A stretch of DNA of 64,000 bases from Macrobrachium rosenbergii. Taxonomy: Eukaryota > Arthropoda > Malacostraca > Decapoda > Palaemonidae. The stretch is taken from NCBI RefSeq assembly GCF_040412425.1, contig NC_089766.1:18859274-18923273 (forward strand), in the 5' to 3' direction. A model generated the notes under the pieces. It did not search any database. It was not told the DNA's origin and saw only the letters and a program-made list of their open reading frames with translations. Below are positions 35,203 through 53,989 of this stretch, piece by piece. The position numbers and the translations under genes are program-made. Position 1 is the first letter of the stretch; each line of letters starts with the position of its first letter.

Positions 35203-36963
35203 CTGGATGATAATGATCTCAGACTGGAATGTTTCTTTTCTAAAATCAAATGCAAGTATTTCAAACTTAGTTAGAGAATAAGAAAAAATCTTGAGGAATG
35301 AAATTGCTTGGCAGAATGTTTGATCAGGAAGAACTGTCAATATAAGGATACTGAAAGAAATCAGAAGATAAAATAATCATGAATCCAATAACAGAAAGAA
35401 GCAGTTTTATAGATGGACATGACTGGCAGACGAAAGACAAATCCCTTCAACCCCTAGAGGTCAAAGTCCGATGTCACGACTCCTATCCAGAAGATGCGCA
35501 TCTCCAGCCTTGTCTGGATTTATCGAAGGTGGTGGACCCCACCTGATCCTCCTAAGGTTTATAATCTTTCAGTGAAGTTAAAACATACCTAAATATTGGA
35601 ATTTCTAATTATAGAAATATACCCAGTGACGACCACGCAGGCTCAAGGAAATACCGAAAAATTATCTACTTATTCTCAGTGGTTTTGAAGTTTTCACTTG
35701 TCATCATATGCAATAACTAAAAGGCTAGAGGTCACCTGTTTAGCAATGAAAAATCGAATTCTCATGAAATCATGAAAAGGGGTGATCAGAGAATGCACGC
35801 TCATCCTTTGAAGAGATCTCATTTCCCTCACTGCAATAAGCTCTTGGAAGGCTTGTGTGGACAACTGAAGACCAGAAATGTTACCGAGTATCTATGAAAG
35901 GACATTACAGCTTGAAGCCTTTGAAATCGGTTTTATGTTTAAGGGTAAAAGAATACATGGAACAGCAGGAACGTCATTGAAATTAATTACATATCATCGA
36001 TTATCACTTGGGTGTTAATGACCCTTTTCCAGTTATCACATTTCCTTCTCATTTCCTCTCCTGTCTGTTACACCTGACAGTAGCATCGAACTCTCTCAGG
36101 CACGCCTGTGCCTTACCCAAATGATGACGATAAATGTTTATTAGTTTTTAATGCCAATATGATGAGTATATAGTCGATAAAGATGGAAGCAGTTAATGAG
36201 GTGGCGGTTGCGTATTTACCTGAGCACACTTGAGTTGACGAAACGGTAGACAGTGTCTCTCAATTCGCTTTCCTTCAGAGAGCAAAGAATGACTTTCCTG
36301 CATTAGATATCTCAGGATGAGATTTTTGAAATATTTATTTATATAGATTTTATGATTAAAATTTTTATTTCGAACACACAAATCTTTTGCTTCTATGAGA
36401 AGGCTGGTTCAGAATGAATTGGCCCTATGCCTGCACGGGTCTTACGCCCAAAGAGGGCCTGTGAGTGTGATAGTGTTTTACAAGGGTACAAGACCTCTGA
36501 TGCGGGTCTCTGGAATCTGCTAGCCGGCAGAGACGAGACGTTTTCATGAAACCTGATTAGTCGATGAGCTGTGACAGTGTTGCATGCAAAAAAGTTCCCT
36601 CTTTGTTTTCACAAAATGTTTCTCTACGTTGGAGAGAAAACGAGCGAAAGATGATGAAAGGATCCTTGTTTCAACCTCATCAATTTCTCCTGAAAATAAA
36701 GCAACCTGATAATGACACCATTTGCCTGTTATAGAAGGAACAATTACCCATTTCAATGACATTATTTCAGAATAAAGTTAAAAAATCAGCCACATTTCTA
36801 GACACATTGACTCTTTCTTATACAAAGGAAATGTAAGAAATGACAAGCTCAGTTGTCTTTAAAAGCACTTATGTGGAATGAGCTTACTGTCCCTCGCCCA
36901 ACTGAAAACTGAACATCATATTCTCTCACCCATCAGTGAAGGCCAGTCTCAAGAAAGGGGATA
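35202..36963. other. No recognised feature
   Basis: About 1.8 kb of unique sequence; no frame over about 75 codons and no repeat noticed. Confidence 0.45.
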
Positions 36964-38534
<1,571 letters not shown>

Positions 38535-38716
38535 AGCAGGTGTTTCACAGAAATAAATTTCTGACTCACATCGGAATCGAACACCGGTCTCTCAAATGAA
38601 AGGCCAGAGTGCTACCAGTCGAGCTGTGTGGGCCAATTAGTAGTCCACTAGCCTTCCATTTGAGAGACTGGGGTTCGAGTCCGACCTAGTCAGAAATTTA
38701 TATAACGCATCACCTG
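38535..38716. mobile_element. Inverted pair of tRNA-derived SINE fragments
   Basis: The left unit (minus strand, about 38632 to 38535) has an A-box-like CAGCTCGACTGGTAGCACTC and a B-box GGTGTTCGATTCC (complement of 38573-38585). The right unit (plus strand, about 38646-38716) has CTTCCATTTGAGAGACTG, then GGGGTTCGAGTCC (38670-38682). Both continue into a shared non-tRNA part (CTCACATC or CTAGTC, then AGAAATTTAT). They are head-to-head around about 35 bases. Neither folds as a complete tRNA. Confidence 0.7.
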
Positions 38717-39414
38717 TTGCCTTCAGGTAACTGGAAAAATTAGTGAAATTGATCATAATTAGACTTCCTTCTCATCCCGACACAAGCGGTGATGCTATGC
38801 AATGTGATACCTCCATCAGCCTTCGTTAACACCAGTCCTCTCATGAAGGGATCTGCGGGTGGGCAAAAGCGCCCCTCTCTTTGAAGTGGGGCGTGTCCTT
38901 TGGCCCTGATTTCAGGCGCAGTTGACTCTTGTTTTGCGTCGTCTGTTGCGTTATGCACATTGCAACATAAAAGGGAGATGGTTTGCAACATGGCTCTGAA
39001 GGCATCTCATTCAGGTAATTCCTGTGGGAACACAAATTGCATTTTAGGAATTCCTTTAGTGTTTTGTAGTTAGATTATTTCACTTCTTATTTTGCGAAGG
39101 GGATGCTTTCTCCGTTAGTATTCTGCCTCTGTTCAGGTACAAGGAATTTGTTCCTTGCATTAGATCTTGAACAGTTATGAAAAATAGAACTAATAGCAGT
39201 TTTCTCAATTACCTGAGATAAAGGAATTTGGTTGCTTAGGCTGTATCATTTTTCATCGTTTACCTGTTTGTTTATTTTATTTTCTGTTTATATGTTTCCT
39301 TATGTCTCAAGGCAAGGATGTTTACAACTCATCTCTAATATGGGATTATAGGAGTGAGCCAATTTCTGGTGCATTGTTGCTTTTCGCTCAATAATCATTA
39401 CAAAAAAAAAAGGC

Positions 39415-39416
<2 letters not shown>
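38717..39416. other. No recognised feature
   Basis: Unique sequence. Confidence 0.45.

Positions 39417-39477
<61 letters not shown>
39417..39477. repeat. (CT)n microsatellite
   Basis: About 30 CT units. Confidence 0.97.
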
Positions 39478-39482
<5 letters not shown>

Positions 39483-41020
39483 AATTATCGCTGATTTAAA
39501 AATAATATTTAAAAGATCTTCCTTTGTAACTGGGCCTCATGAAGCTTTCAATTCAACGCTGAATGTCAGAGAGAGTTTGCGGGTTCTTTTTATTTCCTTT
39601 TCGAATTCCGCGAAAGGAGGAAAGCAGAAGAGACGATAACATCAAACCTCGTGTATACAAAGGGAACGAATCCTTCCATATGTCCATTCCCTGTCGCACA
39701 ATCCATTCACAGAGAAATTCAATTGAAACCTTGTCTCCTGTAGCGTTGGGGAAGAGATCGAAGTGACATAATCAAGTGTTCGCATATATCACAGAAACTA
39801 ATATCGAATAATGATAAATAAAAAATAAATATAATAAAAATAAAAAGGCAAGAGAACAGGTGGAAATAAAGTGAAGTTTTACAGATATGTCTAGTTTCCG
39901 TAAAACTAAAGATTTTTCAAATATTCCAACACATGCGAAGTCCCGCAAACGCTTTTGATAGTTGGCACTGACAGCGACTGTACTGGAGTGTTTATCAAGT
40001 CTTATTAACAAACACAGTAACTGAAAGTTAGTATTTTCCCATCCATTATCAATACTAACTAGTGCAGACAAACCAGATCCTATTAAAGCACAAACAAATA
40101 CAGATGAAGAGAAAGTTTTCCTTGCAAAAATTATATGGAAGCAAAATATGGATTTGTTGATCATAACATCCTTGTGGGATGAGATTTAGAATAAAAGTGT
40201 CCGAAATAGCCGTAGAAGAAACAGACTTACAAAAAGCGCCAATAAGTCTGCCAGGTTTTACATCTTCATGCAGGCTAATCTGCAGAGCCTAATATTTCCT
40301 TGAAAACAGAGGCTTCTCTCAGTGCCAGAGACTCTCCAGAGTCTTCAGTGTCTGTCTGAAGGATTGTACAGGAAGTCTTCAGACCTGTCACCATGACCCA
40401 GATGACATCTTGATACTAAAGTAAATTTGTATTGAGTCACTTAACACTATTCTCTCTCTCTCTCTCTTGTCTCTTTATCTCTGCTCTCTCTCTTGTTCTC
40501 TCTCTCAAATTCTCCTATTATCTACTTGTAGACTTCATCAATTACTATTACCTCTTGTTCCTCTGTAGATGATTAAGTGAAAAAGAAAAACAAAATCTCA
40601 AATATAAATCATCATTCAAGACAGACCTTCTTTTATATGTACAGCATTGCGTGAGGTATTCAGGGCACTGTATACATGTGTGAAAATGAATTCAAGAGGT
40701 CAATACTTACGTAAAGTCACGACAATCTCCGTGTCAAGACTAATGCTCCGGAAATGAGGGAAAGTCCAGCTACTCTGACACATTCCATGATAAACAGTCC
40801 TCCCGATAAAGTCCTGTCGATGAACTTCCTCTCCAAAAATAGCTGCCACTCTTCTTCGTATATGAAACATCAATATTCATTGCCACAAGACACCTGCCAA
40901 ATAAAGTGACGGGTAGGAAACCTTTTTCGATTGTACTTTTATTTTCGTTTTTATTTTGTTTTTATTGAGCAAGTCCGCTTTCTTAAGGTTTACTTTTCCA
41001 AGATCTTCAAGTCAGTTTTA

Positions 41021-41021
<1 letters not shown>
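39478..41021. other. No gene; imperfect CT-rich patch near 40449-40506
   Basis: A 130-codon minus frame at 39772-40164 has hydrophobic stretches but no recognisable motif. I do not call it a gene. Confidence 0.4.

Positions 41022-41084
<63 letters not shown>
41022..41084. repeat. (GA)n microsatellite
   Basis: About 31 GA units. Confidence 0.97.
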
Positions 41085-41090
<6 letters not shown>

Positions 41091-42013
41091 TAGAAATGTG
41101 TGTGTGAGAAGAGATGGAGAGACAGAGAAGCAGAGGGAAGGAAAGAGAAAGTGTGATATAACAATCCAACGGTTTTCAATTCCCAAAGTAGAATCGCGAC
41201 TCTGTGGAGAAAGCGAATGTATATCAAGTCATATCGCTTTCATTGTACAATTCGAGAGAGGCCTTGGACGACCTGAATATGGAGTTTTAGTTACACTTAA
41301 TGTCAATATCATATTGCACTCGAGAACGATTATGTTTTTCAATTGCCATGTGTTGTAATATCTGTAATTGTCAAGTCTCACCCTTTCTTTGTCTGTCTCT
41401 CCTGGCCGAATAACTGAACACCCTTTCCAACCTAATAGTCGACCTTCCCAAGGGTAAATGTTATATTCCTATTAAGCTATTTAACATTATTCTTTGCAAC
41501 CGCTGTGAGACAATGGGTCTCGTGGCTTCTCTAGAAAAAGAAAACAAATTTCATGAGTTTCGTCCTTACCAAAAAAAAAATTAATTAGGACTTTTGAGAA
41601 CAGGAAGGCAGAACCCCATGTGGAACATTTTGGAACAAAAATGGAACGTCAAATTCTGCTAGCTAATTGATTTCTTTGCAGATTTTCAAGATTCTAGAAT
41701 AAGAGTTCCGTATATCGATCCTCTATTTAGAATTTGGATATGGCTGATCCCTTGGCGTTCTTTTCATCAACAGGAATTCTTGTTTCCAGTCCCTGCCCCT
41801 TATTTTACTTAGGACGCCCCACCCTCCTCAAATCTCACCCTTCACGAATTCATACGTTTGGATGTCCTCTTTTTCATTGCTCTGCATGAGTCCTGAAACA
41901 TGACGAACTTATCTTGAAAAAATTGTCTCGTCTTTTCTGTGGTAAATAATGAATATGCAAGTCCGACATAACAGCATTAGACTAATAAAATTTTTTCCAA
42001 TAATATCATATTT

Positions 42014-42016
<3 letters not shown>
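41085..42016. other. No recognised feature
   Basis: Unique sequence; 86-codon frame at 41098 without motif. Confidence 0.45.

Positions 42017-42075
<59 letters not shown>
42017..42075. repeat. (CT)n microsatellite
   Basis: About 29 CT units. Confidence 0.97.
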
Positions 42076-42079
<4 letters not shown>

Positions 42080-42239
42080 GAACGTTAGACTCCTAACAAA
42101 GACTAAATAGTGTATTGAGTCGTGAGTAAAACTGAGGTATTGCCATGGACACCACAGTTCATTCCGTCCACAAAACGTGAATTAACTCCAGTGATTCAGA
42201 AAGGAATGGCCTTGTTTCCTGAAGATTGTCAAAATGGTG

Positions 42240-42242
<3 letters not shown>

Positions 42243-42306
<64 letters not shown>
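42243..42306. repeat. (GA)n microsatellite
   Basis: About 32 GA units. Confidence 0.97.

Positions 42307-43650
<1,344 letters not shown>

Positions 43651-43703
<53 letters not shown>
43651..43703. repeat. (CT)n microsatellite
   Basis: About 26 CT units. Confidence 0.97.
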
Positions 43704-43704
<1 letters not shown>

Positions 43705-44279
43705 ATTAGCTTTGTTGGCAGACTCTCTCTCACTCGATGGATGGTCGTAAAGAGTTAGAGGAAATTATTTCAATCTTCCTAGTGCTAATTACCCCGTCTA
43801 GTGGCGCTCCTTGAGCGCCTTAATGAGGGAAGAAGAAGGGTTCTTTATCATAAACCTTACAAAGAGTAATCATTCACTGAGTGATTCATTTTGACATTCT
43901 AATATTTTTACGTTTATTGAATTATCGAGATCTGCGTTCGTTCATGTACAAGTATATGTGTATGTGCAGAATGAAAGTCAGTACATCTGCGTACTCTTAA
44001 ATTCCAATGTTTATTCTAATGTCAAAATAGTGCGCCTTATAAAGAAGAAAATTGTACATTCAATGACCTGCTGCCTACGATGGCCCATCAGGATATCCTA
44101 TTCATAACACAAACCCTAATAAGTTTATACAGTAGCTTTCCCAGCAACTCCCGGCCGAGCAACCAGGGAAGACAAAACCGGTGGATTTCAGAGTGGGATG
44201 AACAAAGTCTGTCGGGGGAGATCTTTGTTATAGCCGACGTATCAAATGGAAAACATGACCGGGGTTGATTTGCATCGCC

Positions 44280-44283
<4 letters not shown>
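43704..44283. other. No recognised feature
   Basis: Unique sequence. Confidence 0.45.

Positions 44284-44349
<66 letters not shown>
44284..44349. repeat. (GA)n microsatellite
   Basis: About 33 GA units. Confidence 0.97.
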
Positions 44350-44352
<3 letters not shown>

Positions 44353-44474
44353 GATCAACACGTGGGACCGAACAGGAACAGGTTGCAAAGGAGACAACAG
44401 GCCACCGTTTCACTTATCCGGTTTGGAATAACGGCCTCCCTTTCCTTTGTGAGGCACTTAGTAATAACTGTGAA

Positions 44475-44776
44475 TGAATATAGAAATTAGACCAGAGGTC
44501 AAGCACTGGGACCTATGAGTTCATGCAGCGCTGAAACGGAAATTGACAGTAAAAGGTTTGAAAGGTGTAACAGGAGGAAAACCTCGCAGTTGCACTATGA
44601 ATCAATTGGTAGGAGAGGTGGAAAGTAAGACGGAAGAAAAAGATTATGAAAGGAGGTACAGTAAAAGAAACGAAAGGGGCTGCAGCTAGGGACCGAAGGC
44701 ACGCTGCAAAGAACTTTAAGTAATGCCTACAGTGCACCGCTTGAGGTGCACTGCCAGCAATACCCTTCGACGGGGC
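44475..44776 (+). repeat. 300-bp SINE-like dispersed repeat, copy B
   Basis: The fullest copy of the family at 10449 and 55387. It starts GAATATAGAAATTAG and ends just after the palindromic GCACCGCTTGAGGTGCACTG with TACCCTTCGACGGGG. Confidence 0.82.
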
Positions 44777-45114
44777 CTTGTACTTGGGGTACAATAATCT
44801 ATTCAGTTGGAAATGATGTAAATGTTCCTGTTGTTACATTAGGATGATGTGTCTTTTTTATACACATTTAATTGCCAGTAGTTTATTTTTCATATATTTG
44901 CGAAACGATAACTATATAGTATTATACAGGTCATTTTGTATGCATTTCCCTTTGTGCAAAGGGAATGAGGAAATGTGAAAATGAAAGATCGAATGCCTGA
45001 AATTCGGGAGATTTCATGCAAGATCTTCTGCTAGTTATTCAACTGGAAAGTAGGCTCTGTTCAACGACTTCCCAGCTACAAACCTTATTCAGAGGAGTAG
45101 GTAAATGATTTTGT

Positions 45115-45261
<147 letters not shown>

Positions 45262-45527
45262 GAATAATGAATGTAAGTTGTGTACATGTATATCACAAGA
45301 TCTTTTTCTTACACATTTGATCAAAATCGTCAGTGACAACTGAATGGCTGCAGCTCGTATATATAAAGATAATGCAAGTCTGGAAGCTTAAGAGGGGTTT
45401 CCTGTGATCCAGTTGATGGACACCAGCTCTCGTTATGAAAGGGAAGCTTCTCCTTCTGGAAGCCTGATGAGGTTTTCTGAGGTTCGTGTGATCTGCTCTG
45501 GCAAGATGGAAGGAGAGTGATGTCGTC

Positions 45528-45532
<5 letters not shown>

Positions 45533-45599
<67 letters not shown>
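45533..45599. repeat. (GA)n microsatellite
   Basis: About 33 GA units. Confidence 0.97.
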
Positions 45600-45601
<2 letters not shown>

Positions 45602-45728
45602 TGAGTGTAGCTATTCGTTTACCCTATTGTTAAGAGGGAATAAAAATAATAACGTAATTTTCACCAACTGCACAGATGGAACTTCAAGTTAAATATGAGT
45701 CCTTCGTGCTGTAGTCGATGCAACAGTT

Positions 45729-45955
45729 GTACTGAGGAAGATATTGTTTGAGAACTGATATTGCTGCTATGCAAAAGGGCTCTCTTGGGAAATATGAAAT
45801 GCTACAGGTCATGGGTTTAGGCAAACAGCGAATTGAATAAACGAATAATAACGTTGTGGTTCGGGATGATGGCCTGTGGCATTTCATATTTCCCAAGAGA
45901 GCCCTTTTGCACAGCAACAATATCAGTTCTCAAACAATATCTTCCTCAGCGCAAC
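45729..45955. repeat. Fold-back with ~80-bp arms
   Basis: The arms 45729-45808 and 45873-45955 are inverted copies (CTGAGGAAGATATTGTTTGA, AGAACTGATATTG, AAAAGGGCTCTCTTGGGAAA, TATGAAATGC) around about 64 bases. It lies just beyond the 3' end of the minus-strand non-LTR element. Confidence 0.9.
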
Positions 45956-46056
45956 AGGAGGGACAACAGAGACACAACACATCATCGCCTCCATTCTCCA
46001 AGCTGGGAATCAACATCGAAATATACATTTCACCTTTCTTGTGGTTCATCATAAGC

Positions 46057-47745
46057 ATTATTATTATCAGTATTATTATTATCTTTTTTTTTATCTCAGT
46101 CATCCTATTCGACTAGGTGGTATTTATAGTGTTGGGTTCCGGATTGTATCCTGCCTCCTGTTCTTAATAGCACGCTCTTATGCATGAGTCCTGGAGCTAC
46201 TTCGGCATCTAGTTGTTCCAGGTTCCTTTACAGGGATCTTGTAACCGTGTTTAGTGTTCCTATGATTATGAGTACAATTTCCACTGGCATATTCCATATC
46301 CTTCTTATTTCTAATTTCAGGTTTTGATACTTATCATTTTTTTCTCTTTCTTTCTCATCTACTCTGGTGTCCCATGGTATTGCGACATCAATGAGTGATA
46401 TTTTCTTCTTGAATTTGTCAATCCGTGTCAAGTCTAGTCTGTTGGCACGCATCATCCTATCTGTTCTGATACCATAGTCCCAGAGGATCTTTGCCTTATC
46501 GTTTTCTATCACTCCCTCAGGTTGGTGTTCGTACTCCTTATTACTGCAAGCAAGCTGGTGTTTTTTACACAGGCTCCAGAGGAGGGCTTTTGCTACTGAA
46601 TCATGCCTCTTTTTGTACTGGCTCTGGGCAAGAGCCGGGCATTCGCTTGCTATGTGGTTTATGGTCTCATCTTTCATATTGCACTTCCTGCATATGGGTG
46701 GGATGTTATTTCCATCTATGTTCTTTGGACATATCTGGTTCTTAGGGCCTCATTTTGTGCCGATGTTAGCATTCCTTCTGTTTCCTTCTTCAGTTCTCCC
46801 CTCTGTAGCAATTGCCATGTTTCGTTGCTGGCCAGTTCTTTAGTCTGCCTCATGCACTGTCAGTGCATTGGTTTGCTGTGTCATTCCCTGTTCTGTTTTA
46901 CATTCTCCTGTCTCTGTATATTTCTGGGTCTTCGTCTACTTTTATCAGTCCCATGCACTCCTTAGCCACTCGTCTTCACTGGTTTTCAGGTATTGCTCCA
47001 GTGTTCTGCTCTCGATGTTGACGCAATCCTCTATGCTTAGTAGACCTCTCCCTTCTTCATTTCGCGTTATGTATAGTCTGTCTATTTGCTCTTGGGTGTA
47101 GTGTTTTGTCATTTGTTTCCTAGTTTTCTAGTTTCAGCCAGCCTTCGTCCACTCGACTTCTCCCGCACTGTATCTGATTACTGATACTGCCCACGTTTTA
47201 TGGCTTTCATCATGTTTCTGGTGTTGAGTTTTGACTTGAGATCGCCTTAAGTCTCTGCATATATTCTTACCTGGTCGTATCCTTCACCTCTTGGTGTTTT
47301 ATATCCTCTCCTTCTTCTATTATTCCCAGTCCTTGTTTGATGTTGCCTTTTGTATTACCCTTCAGTCCTTGTCACTTTACCAAGGTATGTTGAACATTTT
47401 TTCTATTCAAACTCCATCCTGATGTCCCCAGATACAATCCTTACAATCTGGATTAGGGTATCTATTTCCTTGATGCTCTTACCGCACAGCTTGATGTCGT
47501 CCATGAGCATCAGATGGTTAATTCTGTTGCCTCATTTCTTGAGTTGGTACCCAGCATCCATCTTCTGAATACTTATGTCATGGGAATCATGGCTACCTCA
47601 AAGAGTAGTGGGGACAATGAGTCGCCTTTAAAGATTCCTCTCCTGATGTTAACCTCTGCTAGTCTTATCACAGAGCTCGTAAGCACTGTATTCCAGTTGC
47701 GCATTGTATTTTTTAGGAAGCTGATGGTGTTTTCCTCTGCCCCAT
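46057..47745 (-). pseudogene. Non-LTR retrotransposon with restriction-like endonuclease, copy 1
   Basis: Read on the minus strand from about 47745: FKGDSLSPLLF (RT block, about 47640-47600), LMDDIKL (catalytic Y/F-x-DD equivalent, about 47509-47487), a frame-broken thumb, then a zinc knuckle C-x2-C-x8-H-x4-C (CRKCNM...NHIASEC, about 46690-46636). A 149-codon open frame to 46228 follows with HQPEG, KILWDYGIRTD, RLDLTRIDK and LIDVAIPWD. The order RT, then CCHC knuckle, then C-terminal endonuclease identifies the R2/R4/NeSL-type group. The usual PD of the endonuclease reads LD here. A 3' region ends at 46057 in a T/ATT-rich tail (plus-strand view). The 5' side is truncated at an ATT array. Stops and frameshifts in the RT part make it inactive. 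Confidence 0.8.
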
Positions 47746-47769
47746 ATAGTATTATTATTATTATTATTA

Positions 47770-47802
<33 letters not shown>

Positions 47803-47824
47803 CCTTCCCCTTATTATTATTATT
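47746..47824. repeat. (ATT)n microsatellite at LINE 5' truncation
   Basis: Interrupted ATT array beginning where the minus-strand LINE homology stops. Confidence 0.92.
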
Positions 47825-48534
47825 TTTATTTTCCTCTCCAGTCTAAGAAAAGCTGAATGTCCCAGGGAGACACGGATAAACGAAGTTTAAATTTGAGAAA
47901 AAGTCTTATGTTTTTAAATTTTTCCTTCTTTTTCCGCTATAAAATCCTTGATTCTTCCCCTTTAAATGCCTCAGGACCACTCTCCCCTCCTCCCCTCCAG
48001 TACTATTCTCCACTCCACTTCAAATCCCCATTCTTACAGAAGACCTAGAGCTACCTAATAACAATAATAATAATAATAACGAATAATAATAATAATAATA
48101 ATAATTTTTATAAATTATAATAATAAGTTTTTAACAGAGAAAAATGAAATCTTTCAAAGCTATAAAAATATGTAACCAAAAATATTTTTTTTAAATACTT
48201 GCATTTAAAGACATATCAACTATTCATACTGTAAATATTCAAATATGTATGGAAAACTAGATAGATAGATAAATAGATATATAACTAGATAGACAGAGAG
48301 ATAACATGTTCAATAATAATGTGTAACTTAACAAACTTAAAAGCAAATCAGCAAAAGTTTTATAAATGATCTCAATCCAAGTATAACAGAGAGAAAATGA
48401 AGTCACTGTGCTCACAATAAATGGGAAACTGTGTGATCAATCTGCCATTTAATTTATCTAGGTTTTCTTTACATGTATATAAATTGCATTTAAAAACCAT
48501 CAACCTAAATTTATACGAATATAATAAATATAAC
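47825..48534. other. No gene; imperfect AAT-rich patch 48061-48110
   Basis: AT-rich sequence with short AAT and GATA-like runs only. Confidence 0.5.
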
Positions 48535-48552
48535 TATATATATATATATATA

Positions 48553-48626
<74 letters not shown>
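48535..48626. repeat. (AT)n array
   Basis: About 45 AT units with one interruption near 48553. Confidence 0.96.
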
Positions 48627-49254
<628 letters not shown>

Positions 49255-49516
49255 TATTCTTTTACATTCCAAACCAATAGAGCCTTTGATTAAACAGATT
49301 TTATGAACAAAACCGCATAAAATACAGAACCCTCACCTATCAGGATAGTTGGACTTGCAATAGCACATTTAAATTATTAGGCAACTTCCAGTTTACATTT
49401 CAAGCGAATTTCATCAAATCCAGCCATTACAAGAATAGAAAAACAAATTACCAAAACTCATGAAAAAAACAGCATTATCCAATTTTAATCAAATTCATAC
49501 TTACAAACACATACAG

Positions 49517-49792
49517 CAGTGGTTCTCAAATGTTTTGTTATCGTTACCCACGGCACTGGTATGATAGATCACCATTACCCCTACCCCATTCCTCTTTAGT
49601 TATGTTAAGTTACAATATAAAGGAAAGAAAAATATTGGAATGCTTAATTTCTAATGCATTCTATATGTAAGAAACTAATTTTATTTCTACTCAAGTCTTA
49701 AGAAATAAAGAATAAAGAAAGTGCCTCGTTAGCCCTCAGAAACGACTTCATTACCCCCACTGGGGTAATTACCCCCAGTTTGAGAACCACTG
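49517..49792. mobile_element. hAT-type MITE (276 bp)
   Basis: It begins CAGTGGTTCTCAAA and ends TTTGAGAACCACTG, exact 14-bp inverted termini of the widespread hAT type. Flanks ACATACAG (49509-49516) and ACATAGAG (49793-49800) form an 8-bp target duplication with one mismatch. The interior has short ATTACCCCCA-type repeats near the right end and no coding capacity. Confidence 0.92.
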
Positions 49793-49794
49793 AC

Positions 49795-49796
<2 letters not shown>

Positions 49797-49842
<46 letters not shown>
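49797..49842. repeat. (GA)n microsatellite
   Basis: About 23 GA units beginning inside the right target duplication of the hAT MITE. Confidence 0.95.
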
Positions 49843-49846
<4 letters not shown>

Positions 49847-51152
49847 GTTGGGGGGGGGATGTGGGGCTCCAAACGCTTTGACCATCGCTCTATAAAAGGG
49901 CAGAATCGACTTACAGTTAAACTCGGTTCTCATAACAAAAGAGATTCCACAGTGGCTCCAGAATGGCTGGTTGAATGGTTCCCGTACCTCCAAAGACTTT
50001 TCGAAAGTAGGAGCTGTGTTGTGCGTCGTTTTCCAGTGTCAGACTCCTTAAAAATAATTAAGAAAGGCATTCTCTGGCGATTCCGGAGGAAATCTTTGGT
50101 CCCGAATTGGCCAGAGGCCGTCATCAGGTTCAACTGTGAGACAAACTGGACCTCTTCTCGGGCGTAGCTGTGGGGCCCAGGGCCAGTGGTTTGGCAGGTG
50201 GGATCTCCCCAGTTGTTATGTCGCTTTGTGGGCTTCTCAGGTTCGCTCAATGTAATTATCGGCTGTCTTTAACAAGAGTAATATTTCTTCTTGGATTAGA
50301 TGCACATATGACGTATTTTCGTAATGTTTGATACACGGTATCCTTTTTATCCCTTTTGTAAAGTGAGGAAGGAAGGAGAGACCAAGTCGAGAAAAGTGTT
50401 GCACTTTGCAAAGTTCCCAGTTGACCTGACTGCAAAACTTACACAAAGAGGAAGTGAAGAGTATCCTGCCTGTGAATGAAGGAAACAGAGAGGGGGCGAG
50501 GTGTGACTTTTAGAAGCACTATATAGGAGCCACTACAAAAATCATGAAGAAATGTTCTAGTGTTGAAATTATTGGTTAAAGGTCGGGGTCCTTTCTTTAT
50601 AAGTTATAATTGAATTTGTCTTTCATATAATTCACACCAGAAATATAAGAACACCCTTTTCAGTGATTAGGACAAACTTCTCATGCGCTCACGGACTGCA
50701 TACGAACAGACATCGCAACGTACTTTGTCAGGGACTGGTCAACAGTGAGAGAGAGAGTTGAAAATAGTCTGGACTATCCTTCAGCCAAGCAGGCAACATT
50801 CTATTATCATGAGGTGAAACGGAGGCTTTTTGCTTCGAGAGGAAGCCCTTTTCCTTCCATAAGAAATCAGGAGAGAAAAAGCCAGACTTTCAAGATGTGA
50901 ATAATTGTTTTTTCTTAGCAGATTATATAATTCGAACTGTGTTATTGCCAATGTAGATATTTCGTTATGGAAGATGGCAATAAAATAAAAGAAATAAATA
51001 CTTGCAATCCATTTTCAAATGGAGTTAGGAAAAAAGGAGAAAACAGCCTTCAGAGGTCTATGCTAAAATGTCTCTCCTTCTTCCCTCATTAAGATACTTA
51101 AGGGTTCTTGCTGGAAGTAATTAGCAACAGAAAAGAATGCTTTACTACTCTT

Positions 51153-51154
<2 letters not shown>
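49843..51154. other. No recognised feature
   Basis: Overlapping frames of about 106 codons on both strands (49844-50250) have no recognisable motif. Confidence 0.4.

Positions 51155-51228
<74 letters not shown>
51155..51228. repeat. (GA)n microsatellite
   Basis: About 37 GA units. Confidence 0.97.
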
Positions 51229-53674
<2,446 letters not shown>

Positions 53675-53989
53675 TGGGTGTATGTGTGCACCCATATTCA
53701 CCAGAGAAGTCAAAAATAAACGAGCCCTGCTAAAACAAGGAACGATTGATTTGTCTGCAGATACCCCATGTCCTGTTATTATCTTGTTTGATGGGGCTGA
53801 AACTTTCCAAATATCAGCATGTTTTGAGACACATCATAGGCCTGTTTAGCTTTGCTCTTGCCATATGCTGTACAGATCGACCTTCTCCTCCTTTCAACAG
53901 CTCCTCAGAAACAAGAATGACTCATCCGTCCTAATACAGATTATTGCCTTGGCAGCCTCTTCTCACACTTCTAGGGAAAGTTGAAGCCA

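Noticed and set aside
38560..38690. Pair of functional tRNA genes
   Set aside because: Only partial cloverleaf with SINE-type 3' extensions shared by both copies.
39772..40164. 130-codon minus frame with hydrophobic stretches
   Set aside because: Hydrophobicity follows from AT-rich sequence; no family recognised.
49844..50250. Overlapping 106-107-codon frames on opposite strands
   Set aside because: No domain recognised and mutual overlap suggests locally low stop density and not two genes.
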